DNA of 64,000 bases from Acidobacteriaceae bacterium (lineage in GTDB: Bacteria; Acidobacteriota; Terriglobia; Terriglobales; Acidobacteriaceae): positions 1-64,000 of the forward strand of contig JAPWKG010000014.1 of NCBI GenBank assembly GCA_028283625.1, in the 5' to 3' direction. The notes under the pieces were generated by a model. That model was not told where the DNA came from. It saw only the letters and a list, made by a program, of their open reading frames with translations, and did not search any database. Below are positions 8,482 through 17,150 of this stretch, one piece after another (position 1 is the stretch's first letter; each line of letters opens with the position of its first letter). The position numbers and the translations under genes were made by a program.

Positions 8482-9642
8482 CTATCCAGCTAGCGCTTGT
8501 GCCGTAGCCATCTTCGATTGCGTCACTCGGGTCAGACGAGCAGTCACGCTCATCGCCCCTGGCCAAACTCTTAGCCCGAAGGGCAGTACCGCGCGGGCAA
8601 ACGAATTGCTTAGACCGTTAGCAGCAGCCTCAGCAAGACGCATCTGAGGACGCATCGCAGACCTCAGTTTGTCTTGAAAGATGGGAGCCGGTTCTGAAGC
8701 CACATACGCGAAGACCGCGCAGCGCGCCGTGTGAAGCGCGATCGAAATGCCGTCGCCGGTGAACGAAGGAATCACCGCTGCCTGATCTCCGATGCAATAA
8801 AGGCCGTCCTCTGTCGAGCCACGAAGATATCCGTATGGAATATGAGTGACAGCGATCGGCTTATCGAGCACCGGCTGCGCTCCGGTCAGCCGCATGGCCA
8901 GATGAGGACAGTCCTCCTGCATCTTGGCGACGAGACCCTCCCATCGCCTACCCGCCTTCACGAAATAGTGGCGCTTCACCACGCAACAGAAGTTTGCGAG
9001 TCCATGTTCTACAGGCTGTATACCCCCATAGCCTCCGGCATAGAGCGTCAACTCTGAGGCGTCGCCGAGATCCGTGGTCTGCGATGAAGTCAGCCGGTAG
9101 TACATCTTGAAGGCGACCCATTGATTCGGATCGTCAGGGCGCTCGTGGCCCCGGAGGTCGTGTTTCCCTGTTGCCAGAAATGCGACCGGTGCCTCAAACT
9201 CGGAACCGTTTTCAAGTTGTGCTTCCCAGGTCTGATGTGCTGTGCGCTTCAAGGAACGAACGCCACTACCGCGCTCAACCTGCACACCCGCAGCGATCGC
9301 TTCGGCTATGAGCGCGGCATCCAGTGCTTTCCGCGTGAGTGATGCCGCCTGAAACGGCAGAGGTGCTTCTGCGGCCTTTCTGGAGGCGGCAAGGCGAACG
9401 TAGCGAAGAGGTACTGCTCCAAGTGACGCTACATCGATGCCGAGTGCGTGAAGGTCTTCCAAGGCCTCACCACTCAGGAATTCGCCGCATACTTTGTGGC
9501 GTGGTGCCGACTCACGCTCGATGAGCGTTACATGGTGACCACTTCGAGCAAGCGCGATCGAGGCCGCACATCCTGCAACTCCACCTCCAACGATTAACAC
9601 CTGATCTCGCAAATCTTTTCCCCTGGCTTGAGACTCGTACAT
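8482..9642 (-). CDS. FAD-dependent oxidoreductase, geranylgeranyl-reductase-like
   Basis: A 386-residue flavoprotein. The N-terminal Rossmann motif is VLIVGGGVAGCAASIALA, followed by an acidic residue in the ribose-binding position (VTLIERE) and a conserved HKVCGEFLSGEAL stretch typical of the geranylgeranyl reductase/FixC branch. Near the C-terminus YCIGDQAAVIPSFTGDGI is the second FAD-binding signature. Such reductases often sit next to type III polyketide synthases and methyltransferases and modify their lipid-like products. Here the synthase lies about 2.3 kb away on the same strand, beyond one opposite-strand gene. The substrate is unknown. Confidence 0.85.
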   Translation of the reverse strand: MYESQARGKDLRDQVLIVGGGVAGCAASIALARSGHHVTLIERESAPRHKVCGEFLSGEALEDLHALGIDVASLGAVPLRYVRLAASRKAAEAPLPFQAASLTRKALDAALIAEAIAAGVQVERGSGVRSLKRTAHQTWEAQLENGSEFEAPVAFLATGKHDLRGHERPDDPNQWVAFKMYYRLTSSQTTDLGDASELTLYAGGYGGIQPVEHGLANFCCVVKRHYFVKAGRRWEGLVAKMQEDCPHLAMRLTGAQPVLDKPIAVTHIPYGYLRGSTEDGLYCIGDQAAVIPSFTGDGISIALHTARCAVFAYVASEPAPIFQDKLRSAMRPQMRLAEAAANGLSNSFARAVLPFGLRVWPGAMSVTARLTRVTQSKMATAQALAG

Positions 9643-9787
9643 TCTGAGCAGTTGTCTGTCGAATGCATAACTGTCTCTAGTAGACGGCTAGAAATCCATT
9701 CGGAGGGGGGATTCTGGCCGAATCGTCATCTTGGAAATCATGATCTCAGTAGCGTGGGGCGTCTAAGGTGTAGGAGCGAGGGTAACG

Positions 9788-10567
9788 ATGAAGTGGGGTG
9801 TCGGGTTTTCCATCTTCATAGCGACAATCTCGCTCACCGGGACAGCTCTCGCAGAACAGATTTCAGTCAGGCATCTTCAGCTTCCCATGCACCGCTTCAT
9901 GGTGGCACGAACTGAGGATGGAAAGACGGTTGCGAGTGGGGAGTTTTCGCAGACCGTTCAGGGCGATGAAGTCACGATGCACTTCATGTATCGCTTCGTG
10001 GACGGCTCGCTCGATGATGAGACAACGACCTATTCGCAGAGCGGTAAGTTTCAATTAGTTCGTACACACCACATTCAAATCGGCCCGTTTTTTGCAAAGC
10101 CTGTCGACTTCGCGATCGATGCGGCTTCGGGAACGGTCACGATTCGAACACCTGACCGGAATGGGAAGACGAAGGTGGAGAGCAGGCACATGACCCTACC
10201 GGTGGATTTGGCGAATGGCTTCGTGGGGACGTTGCTGCTCAACGTGTCGTTCGATACCAAGCCATTCCGAGTGGACATGCTTGCGCCGGTCGGTGGCGGG
10301 AAGCTAATTCAGTTGCTGATCTCCCCCACAAGCCAACAAACGGTGCAACTGGACGCGCAGACCTACAAAGCTACCGTGTTTCGAGTGCATCCAGAACTGG
10401 GAACCTTCGTCGGCTTGATTGCACGGCTCATCGGCCTCCAACCAAAGGACGTCGAGGTTTGGGTGTTGCAGGGAGATGATCCTGCGGTCGCAGTGGTCAT
10501 CGGCCAACTCGGCGGTAATGGGCCCGTCATTAGCTCAGACCTAGTGGGTAATGGCGCAGCGAAATAG
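9788..10567 (+). CDS. Predicted secreted protein of unknown function
   Basis: 259 residues with a clear signal peptide (MKWGVGFSIFIATISLTGTALA) and a start preceded by a GGAG-rich ribosome-binding region. The mature part is mostly beta-rich and somewhat resembles proteins that bind or process lipid or exopolymer chains (DUF3108-like pattern of alternating strands with FDTKPFRVDML), but I do not recognise the family with certainty. It is transcribed divergently from the FAD reductase and convergently towards the DUF2306 gene, so it has its own promoter. Its place inside the polyketide synthase neighbourhood suggests a linked role by location only. Confidence 0.7.
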   Translation: MKWGVGFSIFIATISLTGTALAEQISVRHLQLPMHRFMVARTEDGKTVASGEFSQTVQGDEVTMHFMYRFVDGSLDDETTTYSQSGKFQLVRTHHIQIGPFFAKPVDFAIDAASGTVTIRTPDRNGKTKVESRHMTLPVDLANGFVGTLLLNVSFDTKPFRVDMLAPVGGGKLIQLLISPTSQQTVQLDAQTYKATVFRVHPELGTFVGLIARLIGLQPKDVEVWVLQGDDPAVAVVIGQLGGNGPVISSDLVGNGAAK

Positions 10568-10596
10568 AGCAGAGTCGTACGGCGGTGCGGCATCGC

Positions 10597-11232
10597 TCAT
10601 TTTCGCCGCGTCGTCAGCTCGTGCCAGTTGAGGCCAAGGTCCACAATCAGGATCGACGCCAGCGTGAATGCGATGACGCCAACTGCAGAGAGAACGTCTC
10701 CAAGATGGCTCCAATAGCGCGGCCAAAGGTTCAGCACGCGACTGGAGACAAAGGTGAACGTCACCGCGTACGAACGGGCCATCCATTGACGATGCTGAAC
10801 GATCTGGCGATTCCGGGCGGTGATCCATGCGGCGATGGTGCAGACGATCCAGGCGGCCGATTGCATAGAGGTACCGGGCAGGCCTGGTCTCCCCGCAGCA
10901 AGGGCGATCCCCGTGTAGGAGCCGACAAACACACTGACGACGTAGATGCGGCCAAGAATACGGTGAAGCTTGAGCCAACGATGGCGCAACCGTGATGAGA
11001 AGTTCAGCGGCCCGATGATGAGAGCCAGTGTCCCTGCGAGAGTGTGCGGTACGAGGAGATGGCGGTCAGAAATTACCTGCAGACGATAGGCGTGGTACAT
11101 CGGGTAGTCAGTGATGAGCAAGACTTCCGACGTGATAAACACGAATAGCACGGTGATGCCAAGAGCGCTCCAGAGCAGCCATTTGAATTTCGACGCAGCT
11201 GGATGAGGTACTACTGTCTCCTCTGTCATCAT
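10597..11232 (-). CDS. DUF2306 membrane protein
   Basis: About 211 residues, mostly hydrophobic with four or more membrane helices (WLLWSALGITVLFVFITS; LAGTLALIIGPLNFS; YVVSVFVGSYTGIALA; IVCTIAAWI). The conserved H-rich HRWLKLHRILGRIYV and HRQWMARSYA pattern is typical of DUF2306. The start was placed at the ATGATGA overlap with the stop of the methyltransferase (translational coupling), rather than the upstream in-frame ATG at 11262. It is the last gene of the leftward operon cytochrome c - polyketide synthase - methyltransferase - DUF2306. The family resembles a small b-type electron-transfer membrane protein, but no function is established. Confidence 0.8.
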   Translation of the reverse strand: MMTEETVVPHPAASKFKWLLWSALGITVLFVFITSEVLLITDYPMYHAYRLQVISDRHLLVPHTLAGTLALIIGPLNFSSRLRHRWLKLHRILGRIYVVSVFVGSYTGIALAAGRPGLPGTSMQSAAWIVCTIAAWITARNRQIVQHRQWMARSYAVTFTFVSSRVLNLWPRYWSHLGDVLSAVGVIAFTLASILIVDLGLNWHELTTRRK

Positions 11233-11954
11233 GACGCTGACCTCTTCCATCGTCCTACGCACAGTCTTCCTGGGCGCCAGCGTTCTAGCGTTACGACACT
11301 CTCCGGAATACCAGCAGCGGACAGGAGATTCTGCCAGTCTTCGGTGCGAAACGCCCGTCGAAATGACACTGGCCCATCATGCCGAACCATCGAATGCCAC
11401 GGCAACAGACCAAACAGCCGATAGCTCCATTCGCCTCGCTCCAGATCGTTGATGAACCAGCCTAGCTGGGCGGTCTCTTCGAGCCATCGGAGCAAACGAA
11501 CGATCTCTGCATCTTCCAAGTGATGTGCAGTCAGCGAGCTGACGACGATGTCGATCCTCTGGAGCCGACGATATTCCATCGCATCCCCGGTGACCCAGGA
11601 GATGTGAAGTTCATCAGGTGTCGACTCCATCGCAGCGCGAGCGCAGTGTGGATTGAGATCAATCCCAGTCAGTTCAACGGCGACTCCACGCCTCTTGCTC
11701 CAGCGCGCAATCTCGCGCAAGAGATCGCCACCGCCGCTACCGACATCTAGAATACGGATCGGCTCTTGTCGATTACGTGGCAGATGCTTGAGCCAGGCCA
11801 TCGTGGGGCGATAGCCGAGAAACCATCGATTTACCCTCCGCAGACTTCGAAGGCAGTCGCGGAACTCTTCATAGCTGCACTCGCCGTCCATCCACTCAGG
11901 AAGCTCATGCGGGGGAACGCGTTGACTCAAGTCCACGTCTGCACTACGCCACAT
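11229..11954 (-). CDS. Class I SAM-dependent methyltransferase
   Basis: 241 residues with the SAM-binding motif ILDVGSGGGDLL (about residue 70), the acidic loop LTGIDLNPHC, and the motif-III region IDIVVSSLTAHHL. The start lies inside the end of the polyketide synthase gene (11-bp overlap), so the two are translationally coupled. The obvious role is O- or C-methylation of the polyketide made by the preceding enzyme, which is a common pairing in bacterial type III PKS clusters. The substrate and methylated position are inference. Confidence 0.87.
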   Translation of the reverse strand: MWRSADVDLSQRVPPHELPEWMDGECSYEEFRDCLRSLRRVNRWFLGYRPTMAWLKHLPRNRQEPIRILDVGSGGGDLLREIARWSKRRGVAVELTGIDLNPHCARAAMESTPDELHISWVTGDAMEYRRLQRIDIVVSSLTAHHLEDAEIVRLLRWLEETAQLGWFINDLERGEWSYRLFGLLPWHSMVRHDGPVSFRRAFRTEDWQNLLSAAGIPESVVTLERWRPGRLCVGRWKRSAS

Positions 11955-13002
11955 GGAATCGCATCGTCTCTGCCGTTAGGCCTGGGCCGAAAGCCATGGC
12001 ACAGCCACGCTGTCCTCGCTTTGCCTGCCGCATGATCTTCTCCAGGACAAACATGACAGTCGCAGAGGACATGTTTCCATAGCTGGACAATACCTCGCGC
12101 GACGCTGTTAGCGCATCGGAGGGCAGTTCGAGACCTTTTTCGACTGCGTCGAGAACCGAGCGACCGCCAGGATGCACAGCCCAAAGATCGATGTCATGAC
12201 GCATGCCCATCAGCTCGCTCTCGTGGAGGGCGCGACTGAGTTCTCCTGGCACCTGCCCAGAGAGAAGCATGTCGAAGCCACGATTGCGTATCTTCCAGGT
12301 AATGAGGTCTCGGGTATCTGGGACCATCATCGCTTCGAAGCTATCCAAAGCTAGCCCTTTCTCTTGGCTCGTAATGAGGCTGGCTGCCGCACCATCAGCG
12401 AAGACTAGGAAGGACAAGACCTGTTCAAGGTCCTGTGTCTCTTGAAAGTGAAGCGAGCAAAGCTCCAGATTCAGCATCAGTACACTAGCCTTCGGGTCGG
12501 AGCGCACGATGTGGCGGGCTAACTTCAGTGCATTGATCGCCGCGTAGCACCCCATAAAGCTAACCATTGTCCGCTCCACTTTCGACGGGAGCCCCAGATG
12601 CTCTATCACTTCAAAGTCGAGACCAGGCGCGTAGAGCCCAGTGCAGCAAGTGACTAAGATATGCGAGATGCTGGAACACTCTTCGTCATTCAGGTTGAGC
12701 CGGTCAACAACCTTACGCATCAACACCGGAGCGGCTCGCTCAAACAGCTCCATCCGCTGGGAGGTTGTTGGGAAGTTTCCGAGCCGATAAAACTGAGTCG
12801 CGTCGTGTGAGGTAAAGTCTCCGGAAGGCCTCTGTGGATTGAGGAAGGAATACCGGTGAAGAATGTCAGCCCTGCTCGCCATGCGACGGAAGATTGAGCG
12901 GAGGCGGGGATCGACGAGCATGTTCTCAGCGAATAACACGAACGGATCGTGTACGTCATGTTCGGGAACAGCGGTTGCAATGCGATTGATGTGAGCTGTC
13001 AT
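11944..13002 (-). CDS. Type III polyketide synthase (chalcone/stilbene synthase family)
   Basis: 352 residues, close to the family's usual 350-390. The nucleophilic Cys lies in RTMVSFMGCYAAINAL, the His region in DLWAVHPGGRSVLDAVEKGL, and the Asn region in LSSYGNMSSATVMFVLE, together giving the Cys-His-Asn triad. The enzyme condenses an acyl-CoA starter with malonyl-CoA units to make alkylpyrones, alkylresorcinols or similar. The cluster with a methyltransferase, a DUF2306 membrane protein and a flavoprotein reductase points to a modified lipid-like polyketide, possibly a quinone-like or membrane compound. The starter length cannot be read from sequence. Confidence 0.93.
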   Translation of the reverse strand: MTAHINRIATAVPEHDVHDPFVLFAENMLVDPRLRSIFRRMASRADILHRYSFLNPQRPSGDFTSHDATQFYRLGNFPTTSQRMELFERAAPVLMRKVVDRLNLNDEECSSISHILVTCCTGLYAPGLDFEVIEHLGLPSKVERTMVSFMGCYAAINALKLARHIVRSDPKASVLMLNLELCSLHFQETQDLEQVLSFLVFADGAAASLITSQEKGLALDSFEAMMVPDTRDLITWKIRNRGFDMLLSGQVPGELSRALHESELMGMRHDIDLWAVHPGGRSVLDAVEKGLELPSDALTASREVLSSYGNMSSATVMFVLEKIMRQAKRGQRGCAMAFGPGLTAETMRFHVA

Positions 13003-13060
13003 GATGCGACTACTTTCTCAGCCGGGTGAGTTTGACGCGGAAGCGTGCTCTTGGTGAACC

Positions 13061-13591
13061 CTAATTCTGTAGCTTGCCTAGGGTTGTTTCTGTCATTGGC
13101 TGGTCAGCAGACTTCAGCAGCAGCGTAACGTCCCACATCTGCTCATGAGTGAGGATGTGATCGAAAGCTGGCATCCCGGTCAGACGGATGCCATTCTTTA
13201 CCTTCCAATAGGTTGCTCCCGGCTCGTCGTCGCTCACTCCAACAACATTTCCTCTGGCATGCTTCTTGAACAGTTGCGGCGCGCGCGGATACATCCACTT
13301 TGCGTAGTCCACATCGCGTCCGGGAACGCCATGACACTGAGAGCAGTTTTCCTTGTAGACGACGGCACCAGCCTCGTACACCTGTTCGCTACCCGCGAAC
13401 GGTGGAGACTCCATCTCGCGAGCGATGCGCGCTCCCATCGGTACGCGCACGATCTTCGCTTCCATTGGGAAGGGAGCATCAGCAACTGCGACGGGAGGAT
13501 GCCCAAATTGCAGATAGAGCCATGCACCACCAAACCCAATGACAATCGCTGTTAGGAACCCTATCGCTATTAGCCCAGCCTTCCGCCCCAT
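13061..13591 (-). CDS. Membrane-anchored monoheme cytochrome c
   Basis: 176 residues with an N-terminal signal anchor (LIAIGFLTAIVIGFGGAWLYL) and one c-type heme site CSQCHG with a downstream Met ligand candidate in RLTGMPAFDH. It belongs to the cytochrome c class I/cbb3-like monoheme group and would be attached to the outer face of the cytoplasmic membrane. It is the first gene of the leftward operon with the type III PKS (58 bp gap). An electron-transfer protein beside a polyketide pathway and a DUF2306 membrane protein is unusual and may supply oxidation steps; this is inference from context. Confidence 0.88.
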   Translation of the reverse strand: MGRKAGLIAIGFLTAIVIGFGGAWLYLQFGHPPVAVADAPFPMEAKIVRVPMGARIAREMESPPFAGSEQVYEAGAVVYKENCSQCHGVPGRDVDYAKWMYPRAPQLFKKHARGNVVGVSDDEPGATYWKVKNGIRLTGMPAFDHILTHEQMWDVTLLLKSADQPMTETTLGKLQN

Positions 13592-13765
13592 AGGTATTTC
13601 TCCTCCGCTCTGCCTCCATTAGACGAGAGAGAATTCATCTCAAAGCGTGGCACTTGATTACGATCCAGTCAGATTCGAAGAGAGAGCCGTATTGTGTGCG
13701 GGAATCCGCACTGGCACTGACTAAATGTGGTGCGAGTTGGATGCAAGTTGCCGTAGGATTTCTTC

Positions 13766-14440
13766 ATGCGACTCTTGCTGGTGGAGGACGAGGTTGAGAT
13801 CCAAGGCTTCGTCAAGCAATCGTTGATCGATGCCGGCTGGGAGGTACAAGCTGTAGATGACGCTACCTCGGCACTGCAGGAAGTTACAAAGCAAACCTTC
13901 GATGGTTTGATCGTCGATCTCGGCCTTCCAGACTTAGACGGCATCGACCTCCTTCTGCGTCTACGCAGATCTGGCATCTCCGCCCCCGTTCTCATCCTTT
14001 CTGCACGACGCTCCGTGGACGAGCGAGTGAAAGGCCTTGAGCTCGGCGGCGACGATTACCTCACGAAACCGTTCGCTGCGGTAGAGCTGGTTGCGCGCAT
14101 GCGGAGTCTTCTCCGGCGGTCTTCACGAGGCGAGGAAAGTAGTCATCTCCGAATTGATGATCTTGAGCTGGACGCGGTGAAACGCAGGGCCACACAGAAC
14201 GGCCATCTGCTAAACCTCACTCCACAAGAATTCCTGCTGCTTGAATATCTCTGCCGCAACGCGGGACGTGTTGTGACGAGGTCCATGCTTCTTGCGGAAG
14301 TTTGGGGAATGCAGTTTCAGCCAGATACGAATATGGTGGACGTCCATGTCTATCGGCTCAGAGGAAAGATTGACCCTGAGGGAGCGGAGTCACGCATCAA
14401 GACTCTGCGAGGAGTCGGATATGTCTTCCAGAGAAAATAG
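13766..14440 (+). CDS. OmpR/PhoB-family response regulator
   Basis: 224 residues: receiver domain (MRLLLVEDE, acceptor in GLIVDLGLPDLDG, KPF loop) and a winged-helix C-terminal domain (LNLTPQEFLLLEYLCRN ... VDVHVYRLRGKI ... TLRGVGYVF). Its last 20 bases overlap the start of the kinase gene. It is divergent from the cytochrome c/PKS operon, with about 170 bp between them, so that operon is a plausible target. Confidence 0.93.
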   Translation: MRLLLVEDEVEIQGFVKQSLIDAGWEVQAVDDATSALQEVTKQTFDGLIVDLGLPDLDGIDLLLRLRRSGISAPVLILSARRSVDERVKGLELGGDDYLTKPFAAVELVARMRSLLRRSSRGEESSHLRIDDLELDAVKRRATQNGHLLNLTPQEFLLLEYLCRNAGRVVTRSMLLAEVWGMQFQPDTNMVDVHVYRLRGKIDPEGAESRIKTLRGVGYVFQRK

Positions 14441-15899
14441 TTCGATCCTCCATAGCGAAGCGTGGGGCATCTCCCTTTGGGCAACTGTCGTGTTTGCGAT
14501 CGGCTCGATGCTTGTTTTTCTGAGCATGCAGAACCTCGTCGCCAAGGACATTCAGCGGAGAAGTGATACGTGGCTCTCTGGAGAGGTTGAGGTTCTTGGC
14601 GATGTTGCAGGAAGGACGCCGAAAGACCGGCTCTACGACAAGGTAGTTCGCGAGGTAGCGGAGTTGGCGAGCCGTGAGGTTCCGAATCACGACAGAACGA
14701 GCGGCGATGGAAGCGACGCAGTTTTCTTTCTACAGCTCGGTGAGGCCGGCAATGACAACCTCTGGGTTGGAACAGCGGATAAGGAGTCAGCTATCCAAGC
14801 AATTCGGACTGCCCACCCGCGCAGTGATAATCCATTCGATGTAAAGATCAATGGTCTAGCTACCCCATTTCGCGTTGCAACTGTGCAGACCAAAGACGGC
14901 AGTCACATCTATTTAGGTCTATCCGAAAGAGATGAATTGCATGTTCTGAGGAATCTGAGACTCCGCTTCCTAGCGCTTTGGCTCGTAATCGTTCTCCTCG
15001 GATTTGCCGTCGTGTTCTACGCGACATGGAGAATGCTTAGGTGGGTGGATGGCATTGCTGAAGCTGCCTCCCATATTGGGCGATCCAATCTGAATCGACG
15101 GGTACCCGTTCCGAAGGGACGAGGCGAAGTCAGTCGTCTCGCGAAGACATTGAATCAGATGCTGAACCATATTGAAGCGACCGTAGAGCAGCTTCATACC
15201 ATCACCGATTCACTTGCTCACGATCTACGGAGCCCGCTTACAGCCATACGCGGCAAGATGGAGGCTGCGCTGATTCCCAGCGCGTCGGTTGATCCCACGG
15301 AACGGATCGTGTCTGCGATCGATCAGTTGGACCGGCTAAGCAATTTCCTCGATACGACTCTCGATGTGTCTGAAGCAAAGGCCGATGCTCTGAGGCTCGC
15401 ACTCACAAAGATCGACCTTGCAGGGCTCGTGCGATCTATAGCAGAGTTCTTTGAACCAAGTTTCAGTGAACGGGGATGCGCACTTCAGCTGCGGATCATG
15501 GAGCCTGTCTACGTTTCCGCCGATGCGGCCCTACTACATAGGGTACTGGCGAATCTCTTCGACAACGAAGTGAAGCATCTTCGTCCATCCTGTACAGTAT
15601 GCGTCTCAGTCGAAACTGCAGACGGCATGGCGACAGTCATTGTTGAGGACGACGGTCCTGGCTTCGATCCAGACGTAGCCGCTCACCTATTTGAGGGGCG
15701 GGTGAAGAACAAGAACTCGCGAGGTCATGGACTAGGCCTGTCATTCGTGCATGCCGTAGTACGCGTCCATGGAGGGGCCGTCGTAGCCGCCAATCGAGAG
15801 ACCGGTGGAATACGGATTGCGGTTTCACTTCCCAGGTTGCCAGATGGTGAGTTGGTCACATCGCCCGCCGTCGCCTTGGCCGCTCATAGGCGCCACTAA
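14421..15899 (+). CDS. Sensor histidine kinase with HAMP domain
   Basis: 492 residues starting at the ATG at 14421, which overlaps the regulator stop; the longer in-frame start at 14292 would run through the regulator. Two membrane helices (about residues 12-34 and 178-200) enclose a periplasmic sensor region without a recognised fold. HAMP follows, then the phosphoacceptor His in SLAHDLRSPLTAIRG and the ATPase domain (VEDDGPGFD, GHGLGLSFVHAV). The N box reads NLFDNEVKH, a little unlike the usual NAxxH/RY form, but the other ATP-binding motifs are intact. It pairs with the regulator before it. Confidence 0.92.
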   Translation: MSSRENSSILHSEAWGISLWATVVFAIGSMLVFLSMQNLVAKDIQRRSDTWLSGEVEVLGDVAGRTPKDRLYDKVVREVAELASREVPNHDRTSGDGSDAVFFLQLGEAGNDNLWVGTADKESAIQAIRTAHPRSDNPFDVKINGLATPFRVATVQTKDGSHIYLGLSERDELHVLRNLRLRFLALWLVIVLLGFAVVFYATWRMLRWVDGIAEAASHIGRSNLNRRVPVPKGRGEVSRLAKTLNQMLNHIEATVEQLHTITDSLAHDLRSPLTAIRGKMEAALIPSASVDPTERIVSAIDQLDRLSNFLDTTLDVSEAKADALRLALTKIDLAGLVRSIAEFFEPSFSERGCALQLRIMEPVYVSADAALLHRVLANLFDNEVKHLRPSCTVCVSVETADGMATVIVEDDGPGFDPDVAAHLFEGRVKNKNSRGHGLGLSFVHAVVRVHGGAVVAANRETGGIRIAVSLPRLPDGELVTSPAVALAAHRRH

Positions 15900-15938
15900 A
15901 CCTAATGCCAGAAACCGAGATCAAAGGAGTACGCACTG

Positions 15939-16634
15939 GTGCGGAGACATCATGAACACCACAAACAAGACAGAATTGGGTGGTTACGTGCCGCCGTCCT
16001 TGGCGCAAACGACGGTGTGATCTCCGTTTCCAGCATTATGCTCGGGGTCACGAGTGCTCATGCTTCACGTGCAAGCATCCTTCTCTCAGGAGTCGCAGGC
16101 CTAACTGCTGGTGCCATGTCTATGGCGGCCGGAGAGTACGTTTCCGTTCATTCTCAAGCTGACACCGAAGCCGCGGAACTCGAACGTGAGCGGTTGGAGC
16201 TAGCTCAAGACCCAATCGGCGAGGAAGCGGAGCTGTCGCAAATCTACATGCGTCGGGGTCTGAGCGCCGATTTGTCCGCACAGGTTGCGCGAGAGCTTAT
16301 GCGTCACGATGCACTTACGGCTCATATGCGCGATGAGCTTGGGATAACCGGAGAGAACACTGCGCGACCCGTGCAAGCTGCACTCGCTTCGGCAGCGAGC
16401 TTCACTGTAGGGGCTGCACTCCCGCTTTGCCTCGCACTTCTTGCACCCGCACTGCACACTACAGCCCTGATCGTGATCGGTTCACTACTCACCCTGGCTG
16501 TCCTAGGTGGACTAGCCGCGCATGTCGGAGGAGCTTCCATTTGGAAGGGCGCCGTGAGAGTCACTTTCTGGGGAGCGTTCGCCATGGCAGTAACAGCCGG
16601 CATCGGCGCTTCGATGGGATATAAAGGCCTCTGA
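15939..16634 (+). CDS. VIT1/CCC1-family transporter
   Basis: 231 residues starting at a GTG with AAAGGAG about 9 bases upstream. The first helix carries VLGANDGVISVSSIMLGV, and the second GLTAGAMSMAAGEYVSVHSQADTE with the family's Met-rich and Glu-rich cytosolic segment, followed by three more helices at the C-terminus. VIT1/CCC1 proteins move Fe2+ or Mn2+ out of the cytosol. It is the last gene before the ParB/ArdC block and could belong with the metal-resistance cargo. It is separate from the preceding two-component operon by 39 bp, so co-transcription is possible. Confidence 0.9.
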   Translation: MRRHHEHHKQDRIGWLRAAVLGANDGVISVSSIMLGVTSAHASRASILLSGVAGLTAGAMSMAAGEYVSVHSQADTEAAELERERLELAQDPIGEEAELSQIYMRRGLSADLSAQVARELMRHDALTAHMRDELGITGENTARPVQAALASAASFTVGAALPLCLALLAPALHTTALIVIGSLLTLAVLGGLAAHVGGASIWKGAVRVTFWGAFAMAVTAGIGASMGYKGL

Positions 16635-16760
16635 TTGCGTTGAAACTTGATGAGTTGCTGATTGTGAGCTATTAGCCTCGGTGTGCTTCTGATCGCTTGT
16701 CTAGTGTCGGTTCAGTAACGAAAGTCTGGTTTTTCAGTATTCGGGCCTGACTACTCGTGT

Positions 16761-16785
16761 CCTGTTCGTAACAGTCTCGAACAGG
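16761..16785. repeat. Inverted repeat abutting repeat copy 1
   Basis: CCTGTTCG (16761-16768) and CGAACAGG (16778-16785) are perfect 8-bp arms with a 9-bp spacer. The right arm overlaps the start of repeat copy 1. Copies 2 and 3 of the repeat do not have the same inverted repeat. Confidence 0.6.
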
Positions 16786-16832
16786 CCCGCTGGGGAGGGT
16801 GGCGAAAGACGCAGAACGCGGCTGAAGACAGG
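16779..16832 (+). repeat. Three-copy ~50-bp repeat, copy 1
   Basis: Core CTGGGG (16789-16795 region) followed by AAGACGCAGAACGCGGC and a second GAAGAC. It shares about 50 bp with copy 2 (20445-20496) and about 35 bp with copy 3 (29063-29105), all on the plus strand. It sits between the cargo genes and the ParB operon. Confidence 0.75.
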
Positions 16833-17049
16833 TGAGTGGCGTAACCACTACCTTATCAATAGCTTGTAAGACGTGGAAACACCTTTTACGAGAAAAACAT
16901 GGCTGATTAAACGACCAAACGAACAGCAGAATTCGGTTTATGACCGTAAGTTGAACCCGGATCACTAAAGAAACTATCAGTGAATCTGGAGCGATTCTTG
17001 CTAGTACGCGCAGCCAGCGAGCGAAGGCCGGAGTTGAGCGGATGAGGGG

Positions 17050-17087
17050 GCGGGGAGAAACCTGCAGGGGTTCTCCCCGCGCGTTTT
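17050..17087 (+). terminator. Rho-independent terminator, plus strand
   Basis: Stem GCGGGGAGAA (17050-17059) pairs with TTCTCCCCGC (17071-17080), with inner CC/GG pairs, and is followed by GCG then TTTTTT. The orientation suits plus-strand transcripts arriving from the VIT gene or from the gene-free stretch, not the leftward ParB operon. Confidence 0.7.
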
Positions 17088-17100
17088 TTGAGACGACGAA

Positions 17101-17124
17101 GGACGGCAGGTTCGCCGTCCTTTT
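17101..17124 (+). terminator. Second hairpin with T-run
   Basis: GGACGGC (17101-17107) pairs with GCCGTCC (17114-17120) and is followed by TTTT. It lies just beyond the first terminator and 27 bp before the end of ParB; it may serve as a backup terminator. Confidence 0.55.
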
Positions 17125-17150
17125 GTCTGTTGTGCATTTGGTTTGTGTGG

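Larger units (their letters stand above)
16635..17150. other. Gene-free stretch with inverted repeat, repeat copy 1 and two hairpin terminators
   Basis: 516 bp between the VIT gene and the end of ParB. It holds an inverted repeat at 16761-16785, the first copy of the three-copy repeat, and two plus-strand terminator-like hairpins near the right end. No protein-coding frame here is convincing. It could be a junction between cargo and ICE backbone. Confidence 0.7.

Noticed and set aside
16921..16961. Sequence partly resembling the tRNA-Val end (ACAGCAGAATTCG, then TTGAACCCGG)
   Set aside because: It matches 12 of 13 bases of the tRNA 3'-end antisense sequence (ACAGCAGGATTCG) but the match ends there and no tRNA arm continues. 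I treat it as chance rather than the left attachment site.
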